Shown here: piece after piece, positions 39,601-51,900 of the stretch | How the letters are laid out: each line of letters starts with the position of its first letter | Position numbering within the stretch: the stretch's first letter is position 1 | Assembly (NCBI GenBank): GCA_963826975.1 | Contig: CAWGZJ010000027.1 | Location: forward strand, 62,001-126,000 | DNA length: 64,000 nucleotides | Direction: 5' to 3' | Origin: Palsa-883 sp963826975 | Lineage (GTDB): Bacteria > Pseudomonadota > Alphaproteobacteria > Acetobacterales > Acetobacteraceae | Program-made: the position numbers and the translations under genes | Notes under the pieces: model-generated | The model's database searches: none | What the model saw: the letters and a program-made list of their open reading frames with translations, nothing else | What the model was told of the DNA's origin: nothing

Positions 39601-42600
39601 CGCACAGTTCTCCGACCTGGTGAAGCAGACCACCGCCGATGTGGACGGCAACGTGCACTGGCGGCAGCATCATGTCGGCGCAATCTCCGCCGAGCTGGCC
39701 TGACGCAGCCGATGCCGGTGCGCTGGGCGTGGCGGGCCGGTGGCGGCGGGGCCGCGTGCAGATGGGCGAGTTGCTGACCAATGCCGAGATCGGCGGCGAC
39801 GCGCGTCGTGTTGGCGGTGGGCGACGTCGTGGTGACGGCGCTCCGACATGACGCAGATGGATGTGTTCGCCGGCGTGTTGAATGGCGCGCTGGCAGCCGT
39901 CGGCGGGCGCCGGCGTCGGCGCGATCGGCCTGATCAAGACAACCGAGGCACTGATTGAGCCAACGCGGTGGTGGATGCCGAGGGCCAGGGCGCGGGCACC
40001 CAGGTGACGACCGGCTCGCCATCAGCTTCGTGCCCGACAATCCCGGGCCCGGCGAGGTCGGGACGCCATTCCTGCCGACTGCACTGAGCGACATTTTCGG
40101 CGTGCTGCTGAACAATCCGCTGCACAACCTGACTCGCCGGTCGCCGCGATTCCGCCGGCGAGTTCGATTGCGAAACGAGCGGGTGGCGACCCCGGACTTC
40201 ACACTATGCACGGCGTGGCGGTGACCGCGTTGTCGCATGACGACCTGGCGTTGAGGCCACCGGGCTTGGGGCGGCGGCTGCCGCGTCGCTGGAACTGTCG
40301 GCGGCCGGCATTGCCCGAATTCGACCACGAAGGCGAGATCGGCGCCGGCGCGAAGATCAACCAGAGCAACCTGCCCGACAACGCGGACCAGAACGTCCTG
40401 GTGTTCGCCGATGGCGATACCCAGGTGATGGGCATCGCCGGCACCGATACGCTCGGCGGCCTGGCCGCCGTCGGACCGGCCGCCGCCCTGCTCGCGATCG
40501 ATCCGAAGACCATCGCCGACATCGGCGTGGGCGCGAAGGTTTTCGCGGAGGACGGCATCACGGTGGCTGCCGTGGGCAGCGCCGATTTGCTCACCGACGC
40601 GACCGACGTCGTAGCCAGCACGTTCGCCGGCGCCGGATCGGCCGACGCGATCGTGCTGGGCGGCGAGACCTACGCCTATGTCGACGCAAATGCGGTGGTC
40701 GTCGCGTGCGGCTCGGTCAGCATCATCGCGATAACAGGACGCCCCACCAGAACGTGGCGGGCGCGCTGTCGACGGCGCGACGCGGTGGCCGCCGGCGCCT
40801 CGGCCGGGATCAGCCTGGTCGCACGGACACCGAGGCCTGGATCGGCGACGACGCGCATGTCAGTCCCTCGGTTCGCCGGCGAGCAAGGCGGTCGACCGCC
40901 ATCGATCCGACCGGGCGCCGCAGCGACTTCACCATGATCGCCGGCGTTTCGGTGCTGGCGACGCCAACGAGCTGGTGATGGATCTGGTCGCCAATGGCAG
41001 CGGCGGCACGGGTGGCGCGGCGTTCATCGGCAGCGCGGCGGCGTGGTCATCGGCAACACCACCGCGCATATATCGCGACTGGCGCCGTGGTCCGGGCCGG
41101 CGTGTTCGCCGCCAACGGCGCCCGGTGGCGGGCGAGCCCGCCAAGACCGTCGCGGTCGGCGCGGTGGACAAGACGCATAGCTGGGATGGCGTCGCGAACC
41201 TGATGGACAGCCGACCTGGCGATCTCCGGCGCGGCCGACGCCGGCGTGATGCGCAACACGACAGATGCGGACTGGTCGACGCCGGCGCGAACATACGGGC
41301 GAGCGGGGATGTCGATGTCGCGGCGCTGTCGTCCGAGACGGCGGACAGCTTCGTCGGTGGACTTGGGCTGACCAATGGCGGGATGGAGCTGAATATTTCG
41401 GCGTCGGTCTACTCGATCGGCGCGGTCGTGCCGGGCGACCTGCTCGATCCGCTGGCGTCGGTCGGCGGGCCGGGCAACCTGGAGGCTTACCTCGACGGGC
41501 TGATGCAGGGTTTCGTCGTCGAAGGCCGGCAACGGATGGTCGGTGTGCTGAACAAGTATGCCGTCGCGGTCGGTGGCCAGCAGGCGGCGGCGACCCAGCT
41601 TGCCGGGCTGACCCCGATCACGCCGGTGACCGCGGCGTTCACCGCGACCAACCCGGGCGCGATCGGCACGGTTGCCAACATCGATGCGGCCCGCATCACC
41701 GCGTTCGGCAAGGTCGAAGTGACAGCGACGGACACCGTCACGCCGGACCTCGACACCAGCTATACGTTCTCGCATTCATTCGGCAGCAACAGCCAGAACT
41801 TGAACCTGTCGCTCGACGGCGGGTTGCTGGCGGCGCGGGCGAACGCGACGGCGTCGGTCACCGATGGCAGCAACATCCAGTCGCTGGGCGACATCGACAT
41901 CACGGGCACCGCCAACACGGCGAGCAACGTGAGTTCGATCGTATCGTTCGACCTGAGCACGGCCAACGCGGTGGCGCTGGTCGCAAGCCTCCGGCATGGC
42001 CGCCGGCGGCGCGGTCTCGGTCAGCGCGAACATGACGGGGTCGAACAAGTACTCCGCGCTGCTGCCCGGGTTCAGCGGATTGAAGATCCGCCTGTCGTAT
42101 AACCAGGAAGACAACACCACCGCCGCGTCGGTCACCGACGGTTCGGTCATCGACGCGGTCGGCGCGGTCACGGTCAGCGCCGTGTCCAACACGTCGGACA
42201 ACATCAAGGCGGATGGCGCCACCCTGTTCGACGACGGGTTCGCGGGGGCGATCACCCTGGGCGTCGCGCTGGCTGGAACAATCTCGCGGACACCACCGAC
42301 GCGACGATCGACCACAGCACCGTGGTGGCGGACTCCGTTGCGGTTACGGCGAACGCGACCACCAACGATTTCGCCTTTGGCCTTGGCGCCGCGGATGGCG
42401 ACAACAACGACGTGGCGATCGGCGGGTCGGCGCGCGCGCAACATCCTGAACGATACCGTCGCGCGACGATCGAGAACTCGACCGTCACGGGTCCGGATGG
42501 CGTCGTGGTTGGCGCGACCGACCTGGTCACCCTGCTGTCGATTTCGGGTGCCGCGGTCGCGCGCACCGAGTTCGGGATCGGCGGCGCGGTCTCGGTCAAC

Positions 42601-43075
42601 ACCACCGACGACATGGTGACGGCCGAGATCGGCGACAGCCGGATCGAAGCTATCAGCGGCGACATTCAGGTCGATGCGACGGGCACCGCGACCATGAGCG
42701 CGCTGGCGGCGGGCTTCGCCGAGGGGAAGAACTTCGTGGCGGGCGTGGGCCTGCCGGTGGACAACCTGGGGATGGTCATCGACGCCGACGTGGTGGGCGG
42801 CAGCGTGCTGAGCGCGGGCGGCGACGTGACGGTGGACGCGACCGGCGACGGCACGATCATGACGCTGTCCGGCGGGGTCGCGATCGCGACCAGCCAGGTC
42901 GGCTTCGGCGCCGCCGTCTCCGACAACAACAGCACGGAATCGGTCACCGCCGAGGTCAGCGACAGCCGCATCGTCGCCGTCGGGTCGGTCGATGTCGAAG
43001 CGGTGTCGGACCCGGTGATCGACGCGATCGCGCTCGGCTTCGCCTATGCTCCGACGGTGGCGGCTCGCCGGGTCG

Positions 43076-45946
43076 GTCGCGCTCAACACCATCGATGACA
43101 CGGTCACCGCCTCGGTCGACGACAAGGGCGGCGCGAACAGCGTCATCATCGCCGGCGGCGGCATCAATGTCAGCGCGACCGATTCACCGAACATCGAGGT
43201 GCTGACAGGCGGCGTTGGATTGACCAAGGGCGAGGTATCGGTCGCCGGCTCGGTTTCGACCAACAATATCAATGACACGGTCAACGTCGCGGTCAGCGGC
43301 GCGCGGCTGACCGCGGTGGCCGGACCGATCATCGTGCAGGGCGTCTCCAGCGCCAACATCCTGGCGATCGCGATCGCCGCCGCCGGGGCGAAGAATTTCG
43401 CCGGCAGTGGCGCGGTCACTGTCAACAATATCAGCAGCACGCTGGACGTGACGGTCGGCGATGTGCTGGCCGTGCTGACGGCGCCGACGGTGGTGATCAA
43501 CGGGGCCGATTCCTCCACCATCGGGGCGGTCGCGTTCGGCATCTCCGCCGCCCAGACGGTCGCCGCCAGCGGGTCTGTCGCGACCGACAACATCACCGGC
43601 GGCATGGTGGTGCAGCTCGACGCCGCCGGCCATGTCGTTGCCCAGGTCGCCCAGGTCGGCGCAACCAACACCGACCAGATCAAGGTCATCACCGGCGCGG
43701 CCGATGGCGCCGGCACCGCCTCGGGCGGCGCCGCGGTGTCGGTCAACAACATCACGGACCACGCCACCGCCGAGGTGGTGGGCGGTGTCATCGACGCCAA
43801 CAGCGTCAGCGTCACGGCGAACCAGAGCGGCTTGATCCAGTCGCTGGCGGCGATCGGCAGTGGTGCCGGCACGGCTGATGTCGTTGCCTCGGTCACCACC
43901 AACAACATCTATGACGCCGCCACCGCCATCATCAGCACGGGGGCGGTGATTGCCAGCGGTCCGAACGGGTCACTGACGCTGGCTTCGACCAACGGCGGCG
44001 AGATCGACAGTTTCTCCGGCGCGGTGAACGGCGCGGGCACGGCGGCGATCGCCGCGGCGGTCGCGAACAACAACGTCAGCGAGCAGGCCAGCACTCCGGG
44101 CGGGGCGACCACCGAGCTGATGGATTCCACCGTCACCGGCGGGACTGCGACGGTGCAGGCGACCGACAGCGCCACGATCAACAGCATCGCCATTTCAGGC
44201 GGCGGCGCCGGTACCGCGGCGTTCGGCGGCTCGGTGGCAAAGAGCAACGGCCGGGTAACAGCGACCATCTCGGTCACCGGCGATACGCAGACACTGACCG
44301 GCGCGGTGACAATCGCCGCGCTCGACAACGGTCTGATCAAGACCGCGGCGGCGAACGCCGAGGGTGCCGGCACAGCGGCGGGCGGTGCGGCAATCGCCAT
44401 CAATACGCTGACGAACAATGTTTCCGCGACGCTCGGCGGCGGCACCGCGCAGGTGGGATCGCTGTCGATCACGGCTGACGGCGAGGGCGAGTCGGACGCG
44501 CTCGCGGTTGTCGGCGGCGGCGCCGGCACGATCGACGGCGTGGTTTCGGATACCGAGAACACCATCAGCGGCGGCATCGGCGCCTCGATCACCGGCGGCG
44601 CGATCGTCCATTCCGCCGGCGCGGTGCAGGTCGGCGCGACCGATCATTCCACGGTCAAATCGCTATCGGGGGCGGCGAGCGGCGCCGGCACCGCCGCACT
44701 CGCCGGCGCGCGGGCGCACAACCGCATCGGTGATGTGCCGAACGATACGATCGCCAGCGATCCGCACGACACCACGCCGCCGCCGGCCTCGACCAGCGCG
44801 ACGATTGACGACGGCTCGCGCGTCGTCGGCACGACGGTCGCGGTGGCGGGCGCTTTCGACGGCGACATTGAGACGCTCGCGCTCGCCGGCGGCGCCGCCG
44901 GCACCGCGTCGATCGTCGGATCGCTGACCGACAACCTGATCGGCGATCAGGTATCGAGCAGCATCGCGGGCAGCACGACCAGGGTGTTCGCCACGGGCGT
45001 GCAGTCGGGTGCGATCGACGTCACCGCCGCGAACGATGCGACCATCCAATCGCTCGCCGGCGGCATTGCCGTTGGCGGCTCGGCGGCCGGCGGCGCGGCC
45101 GGCGCGGTCAACAAGCTGCGCAACGCGGCCGACGCTTCGATCGATGGCGCCCTCGTCGACAGCCTGACCGGCAACGTCGCGGTGCGGTCGACCGGCGGCG
45201 GCGAAATCAAGTCGCTGGCAGCCGCGGGCGGCATTTCGTCCACCATCTCGGTTGGTGCCGCGGTGTCGCTGAACGACCTGGAGAACGACATCTCGGCCGA
45301 GGTGATCGACGGCGCGACGGTGCTCGCCGCCGGCGGCATCGCCATCTCGGCCACCGATGGCGGAACGATGGATACCGGCGCCGCCTCGCTGGCGGTGTCC
45401 GCCGGCTTCTCGGGCAGCGGCGCGGTCGCCACCAACAATATCGCCGACCAGGTGACCACGGAGGCCGACAACTCCACCTTGCACGCCATCGCCGGGACCG
45501 TCTCGCTCGCCAGCATGGAGACGGCGGCGGTCACCAGCGGGTCCGACGCGATCTCGGCCGGTGAGGTTGGCGTCACGGCGACGGTCTCGGTCAACGAGAT
45601 CGGCAACGTGCTGCAGGCAACGATCGACGCCAGCACGGTCGCCGCCGGGAACAACGTGTTCGTCCAGTCGAGTGACACCAGCACCATCGAGTCGGAGGCC
45701 GGACAGATCTCGGTCGGCGTGGTGGGCGTCGGTGGCGCCGCTGCCTACAACCAGATCGAGAACACCGTCAGCGCCGGGATCGAGGGCGGTTCGACGGTGA
45801 CCACACCGGCCGGCGACGTGGTGGTGAAGGCGACGGAAGCGGCGAAGATCGACACGCTGGCAGCCGGCGGCTCGGCTGGCTTCGTCGGCGTGGGCGGTTC
45901 GGTTTCGGTCAGCATCATCGCCAACGCTGTCGTGGCCGATATTTCG
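43076..45946 (+). CDS. Open segment of the giant protein: GAGTA-rich repeat block
   Basis: An uninterrupted frame of about 957 codons inside the giant locus. It begins SVALNTIDDTVTASVDDKGG after a frame switch near 43068 and runs to VVADIS near 45946, where one extra base (the G in TTTCGAGAC) shifts the frame; without it the text reads ADISDSTVTAYG into the next segment. It holds about a dozen repeats with the pattern GAGTAA..GA.A.N.I.D...A.I..G; this block contains neither end of the protein. A gene caller may report it as a separate gene, but it has no start of its own. Confidence 0.75.
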
Positions 45947-45956
45947 AGACTCGACG

Positions 45957-48900
45957 GTGACGGCGTACGGCAATGTCGGGGTGATCGCCAACGACGTCGA
46001 CGGCATCGACGCCTATGGCGGTCAGGTCGCAGCCGGCGCGGTCGGTGTCGGCGCGTCGGTGGCCGTGCTGACGCTGGAAAGCCAGATCACCGCCGAGGTG
46101 GACAAGTCGACGATCGTCGCCCTGGGCCACACCGCCCCGCTGATGGTGCCCGACATCGATACTGTCTCCGGCGACCAGACGGTCGCGTCCGCCAGCGGCT
46201 TGGTTGTCGCGGCGCGCGATGTCGAGGAAGCCAACGTGAAGGCGCTGTCCGTCTCCGCCGGCTTTGTCGCCCTGGCCGGCACGGTCGCGGACATTCATAC
46301 CGCGAACGTGACGGACGCGCATATCCTCGCCTCGCAGATCGACAGCGCGAGCAAGCCCGGCAGCGGCGTCTTCGTGCATGCGGCGCAGGCGACCGACGTG
46401 ACCGGCTACATCGGCAACGCGGCCGGCGGCGCGGTGGCGATCGGCGCCGCCGTTCAGATCTCGACGATCGACAACAAGACCCAGGCGTATATCGCCGACC
46501 AGCAGGGCAACGCCGACCACCCGGAAATCACGTCCTCGGTCTACGCCAACCGGATCACCGTCTCGACTGCGACGCATGAACATGTCTCGGCGAACACCGT
46601 TGGGATCGTCGGCGGGTTCGTGGGGGTCGGTGGGTCAGTCGCCTACAGCGACATCGCCAGCACCAACACCGCGTTCGTGCGCAACTCGCTGCTCGACGCG
46701 CGTAATGGCGCCGCCGCCATCACCGTCGCGGCGGTCGACCACGCGGACGTCGGCACCTTCGCCGGCAACGTCGCGGTTGGCTTTGTGGGCGCCGGCGCCG
46801 CGGTCGGGGCCAGCACGATCGACAACGTCACCCTGGCGACCCTGATCGGCGCCCAGTTGAACGCCAACGGCCAGATCACGGTCAGCTCGAACTCGACAGA
46901 AGCGCTCAGCGATACCGTCGGCGGCGGCGCGGCCGGCTTCGTTGGTGTCGCCGGCTCCATCCTGGTCGAACACATCGGCTCGGATACCGAGGCGACGGTG
47001 ACGCCGGATGGGTCGCAAGGGACGCTGATCAACCAGGATCCGAGCTTTGGCGGGAACCCGGGCCGCGAGGGCGGCAGCAGCGCGCAGAACGTCAATATCG
47101 AGGCGTCGGACGACGCGTCGATCGACGGCAAGGTCGGCGTCGTCGCGGCGGGCGTGGGCGCGGCGGGCGCCACCATCCAGGTCGGCAGCATCGCCGACCA
47201 TTTGGGCGCCGAGGTCGAGGCCGGATCGCTGATCAACGCGGCCGGCAACGTATCGGTCACCGCAACCAGCCAGCGTACCGCCAACGGTTACGCGTTCTCG
47301 GCGACCGGCGGGCTGATCTCGTTGAACGGCGCGTTCTCGGTGCTGAGCATCGGCGGTAGTTTCGATACCTCGACGGTGTCGCAGGTCAACAGCGCCGACA
47401 GCGGCAACAGCGCGGGGCTGGGATCCGAGGTGAACGGCGCCGTTGCCGAAGTGCCGGCCACCAAACTGTTCGACCACAACGACAGCCCGGTCGCCAAAAA
47501 CGCGGCCCAGGAGTTGAACGCCCTGGGGGCGCCGACGGTCGGCAATCCGCTCGGCAACTCGGCCAATGTCTCCGGCACCTTCGCGACGGTGGACGACACC
47601 GGCACGGGCGCCGCGCCGCGCATTGTCGCGGGCGGCAACATCACCATTTCAGCCAACAGCAGCATCGCCACCTCCGTCACGGCCGGTTCGGTCGGTGGCG
47701 GGCTGGTGACCCTTGGCGCCGGCGTCGCGCTGGTGACGGTGACCGAGACGACCAAGGCCGGTGCCAGCGACGGGGCGGTGCTGTCGGCGGGCCGCGATAT
47801 CAACGTGTCGGCGTCCGACGCGACCATGCAGCCGACCGACGTTCAGGCCTACACCGGGACGGTCGGCTTCGTTGCCGCCGGCGGCGCGGTGTCGCACACC
47901 ACGCTGACCCTCGATGTCGAGGCGACGCTGGGCCCGAATGTCACGGTGCTGCGGGCGGCCGGCGTCAACGTTACCGCCAATCAATCTGCTGACCTGTCCA
48001 CCGGAGGATTTGATGCAGCCGGCGGGGCGGTCGCGGCGGGTGGGGTCGACAGCCAGAGCATCGTCCAAGGCACGGTCGTCGCCAGCGTCGGCCAGGGCAG
48101 CCAGCTTGGCACCGTCAAGCCGATCGGCACGCTCACCATCGCCACCACCGCGGACGACGTCGCCAGCACGTCCACCACGGCGGGCTCCGGCGGCGTCATC
48201 GCAGGTGAGGTGAATTCGGCGATCAGCCACGTCACGCCGACGCTGCTGGCCAGCCTTGGCGACGATACCAACTCCCAGGTCGCGGGTGCCGTCTCCATCA
48301 CCGCCGCCAGCACCGGTTCGGCGAGCGCGGTGGCCAAGGGCACCGATGTCGGCGGGCTCGCGCTGGGTCTGTCCAAGGCCGATGCGGAGCTACGATCGAA
48401 AGCCTCAGCCGCCATCGGCCAGGGCGCGCTTTTGACGGCGGGCGGCGATGTGACGATCGAGGCCAGCCACGCGACGACCGGCAACGTGAACAGCTCCGCG
48501 GCGTCATCCGGCGGCGGATTGATCTCCGGCAACGGCGCGGTATCGACCGCGATCGACGACGGCAGTGCCGCGGCTTCGGTCGGCGACGACACGACGATCG
48601 ATGCCGGCGGCACGCTGCGGGTCTGGAGCACCGCGGTGAACGACGCCGTGGCCGACAGCAACACACTTTCCATCGGGCTCGTCGCCGTGGGCGGCCAGGT
48701 CTCGACGGCGGATAGCGCCGGGCTCGCCTCGTCGCACCTTGGCGACGGAACCAGCGTGCAGGCCTACGCGCTTGAAGTGGAGGCAGCCGCCAGTTCCACT
48801 TCGCAATCGACGAGCGATGCCGCCGCCGGCGGTATCCTGTCCGGCACCGGCGCGGTGGCCAATGTCGACGCCTCGCCCGATGCCTCGGCCAGCGTTGGCG

Positions 48901-51900
48901 AACAGGCCAACATCAAGGTCCAGGCCAATGCCGATATCATCGCGGTTGGCATGGGGGACGCCGAGGGCGTTACCAACGGCACCGACGGCGCCCTGATCGG
49001 CAGCGTCGGCGAGAGCAAGACCAACACCACGGGAACGCCGATTGTCAGCGCCCTGGTGGACCAGAACAGCGTCATCGCGGCCGGCGGCGGTGTGCATGTG
49101 CTGGCGGAATCGCCGCTGTCGAGCAACATCTCGAACGGCAGCTTCAACGCAGCGAGCGGCGTCGAACTGGCGCAGAACCTGATCAACTTCACCGGCGTGA
49201 CGCTGCTGCAGACCGGCGACCAGGTGGTCTACAACACCAATGGCGGCGCGCCGATCGGCGGCCTGACGGACGGCCGCACCTACAGCGTCCTGCTCGCCAA
49301 CCCCGAGCAGATCACACTCGGCCAGCAGTTCTCGGCGGCCCAGGTGGACGCCGCGACCAGCACGATCCAGTTCGCGAAACCGGACGGCTTCATGACCGGC
49401 GACAAGGTGGTCTACAGCTCGAACGGCGGCCCGGCGATCGGCGGCCTGGTTAACGGCACGACGTACTACGTGCGGGTGATCAATTCGACCACCATCAAGC
49501 TGGCGACGAGCCTGAGCGGGGCGATCCAGGGCGCCGAGACGCTCGACCCGACGCAGATCAGCGCCGGCGGCCTGATCCTGATGGCGGCCAACGGCTTCAC
49601 CAACGGCCAGGCGGTGACCTATCGCACCACCGGCGCCGCCATCGCCGGGCTGGTCAACGGCGAGACCTATTTCGTGCAGCGCGTGAATGCCAACCAGTTC
49701 CGCCTGTCGGCACTGCCCGGCGGCCCCGCGATCGTGCTGGGCATGGGGGCGGTTGCCGGCCTGCAGACATTGGGTGCCGAAGGCGTGGCGCTTGACGGCG
49801 TCGGCGTCACCGGATTGCAGAGCCTGACGTTCGCCCTGAGTTCGACGGGCACCGGCACGCAGCAATTCACCGGGGTCGGCGGCGCGGCGGCGGCACTGCC
49901 TGGAAGCGTCATCGAGCAATACACCGCGACCGCGAACGGGTCGGCCGGTGCGGCCGTCGGCATCGAGGGCACCTCGGCGAATGTCACGATCAGGGGCAGC
50001 ACGACTGCGGTGATCGGGGCGAACACCACGTTGACCGGTTTCGACAACGTGACGGTCGCAGCCACCTCCAACCGGTCCAGCAATACGTTGGCGCAGGGCG
50101 ACGCGAGTGGATTCTTCTACGGCGGCGGCAACGGGTCGGCGGCAACGGTCGACGCCGAGGTCACCACGGTGCAAGTGTCTGACAGCGCCAGCCTGAATGC
50201 CGGGCAGGATGTCACCCTGCTCGCGAGCGGGCAGGTCCAGGCCAGTGGGCGAACCAAGTCCGGCGGCGGTTCCTTCTTCGGGAAGTCCTCTACCTCGGAT
50301 GCGACGATCCTGGTCAATCCGGCGACCAACGTGCTGATCGGTCATGACGCCTCGATCACCGCGGCGCGCAACGTCAGCGCGAACGCGGGCAAGTCGGTCA
50401 GCGGCGAGATCAATACCCAGGCCGGCGGCGGCGCGGCCGGCGTCTCGATCCACAGCAACGGGACGTTCGTGGTCGGCACGCCGGACCAGTCGAACCCCGC
50501 GGCGACCGACCCGGCAATGCTGACGGTGAAGGTGGCGGATGGCGCCAGCCTGGTCGCCGGCCACGACATCACGCTGCAGTCGAGCTTCGGCCTGCTGGCG
50601 CCGGATATCAGCACTTACGGCCAGGCGTCCGGCGTGGGGGTGAGCATCCATACCAACGCCGTGCTCACGGAGAAAACCGATGCGCTGGTCAGCGTCGGAT
50701 CGAACGATACGCTGACCGCCGCGGACCAGGTGAACCTGCTGACCAACTACGCATTCGTTGCCAATCAGCTCATGGCCGTGACCGACAAAAGCGGCATCGG
50801 CCCGCAGGACCCCGAAGTGGTGGCGGATCGGGAGCTTGCATCCGACATCACGGTTGCGGCCGGTACCACCATTACCACCCATGGCCTCGAGGTGGACGCC
50901 ACCGTCAACGCCTCCAACCCAATCCTTGCGGCGATCGAGGGGCTCAGTCCCGGAACCCTCCAGCCCGGCAACATCACGCAGGATGTGGCGGAAAGCCGCG
51001 ACATCACGTTCAACGGCAACGCGGTCATCCAGTCGGGTCCCGCACCGCTTCTGGTGGTCAACCGGTTCGGCCAGGTCGTGGTGGACACCGGCGTCACCGG
51101 AACGATCGCCAACGGCACGATCACGGTCAACCCGATCGCCAACAACGCCCCGGGCTTTGTGCACTTCGTCACCGACAGCGGGACCAGGATCAGCGGGCCG
51201 CCGGCCTTTGCTTTCCCGGACCTGTCCACCATCGACGGCAGCCAGGGCGGCATCACCTTCGTGGACACGTTCCAGACGGTGAACCTAGAGAACTGGTCGG
51301 CGCTGAACATGGTGGTGAACAGCGTCGATCCGGTGATGCGCACGCCGGGCGGCGTGGTCACGGTGAAGGTCGACAACGCGACCGGGTTCAGCGTCGCGCT
51401 GGCCAATGTCTTCCAGTCGACCACGATCAACATCGGCAACTACGCGGTGCAGGGTATCGGCAACCTGACGTTGAAGAATGACGTCGAGGACCCGATCGGC
51501 ACGATCAACCTGACCGCGATCGGCGGAAACATCGTGGCGCAGGGCGGCGCCGAAGTGGTGCGCGGCGCGCAGGTCAACCTGAACGCCGGCGGCAACATCG
51601 GCACGACGGCGCAGCTTCTGGCAGTGCAGGTGGTGCAGAGCCCACAGGCAGGTGTCGGACTGAATGCCAGCGCCGGCGGCAACCTGGATCTGTCGGTGGA
51701 GGCGCGGCTGCGCGATCCGTCCGCCTTCATCTTCCTGCCGACGCTTGGGACGCTGTCGGCCGGCGGCGACATCAACCTCGATCTGCTGTCGGCAGTGCGG
51801 GACAATGTCGTGCTCGGGCCGGACTACACGGTGGGGGTGACCGCCATTGCGCCGAGCCTGGGCAACGCGACCTCGACCGGCAGCTTTGAGAACGCCTGGC

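Noticed and set aside
35821..39937. Minus-strand open frames of about 700 codons opposite the giant gene
   Set aside because: Arg/Pro/Ser-rich shadow text without motifs; the plus strand carries the repeat pattern even though its frame switches.
48504..51164. 886-codon open frame on the minus strand
   Set aside because: Lies wholly within the clean 2248-codon plus-strand frame and shows no recognisable domain.
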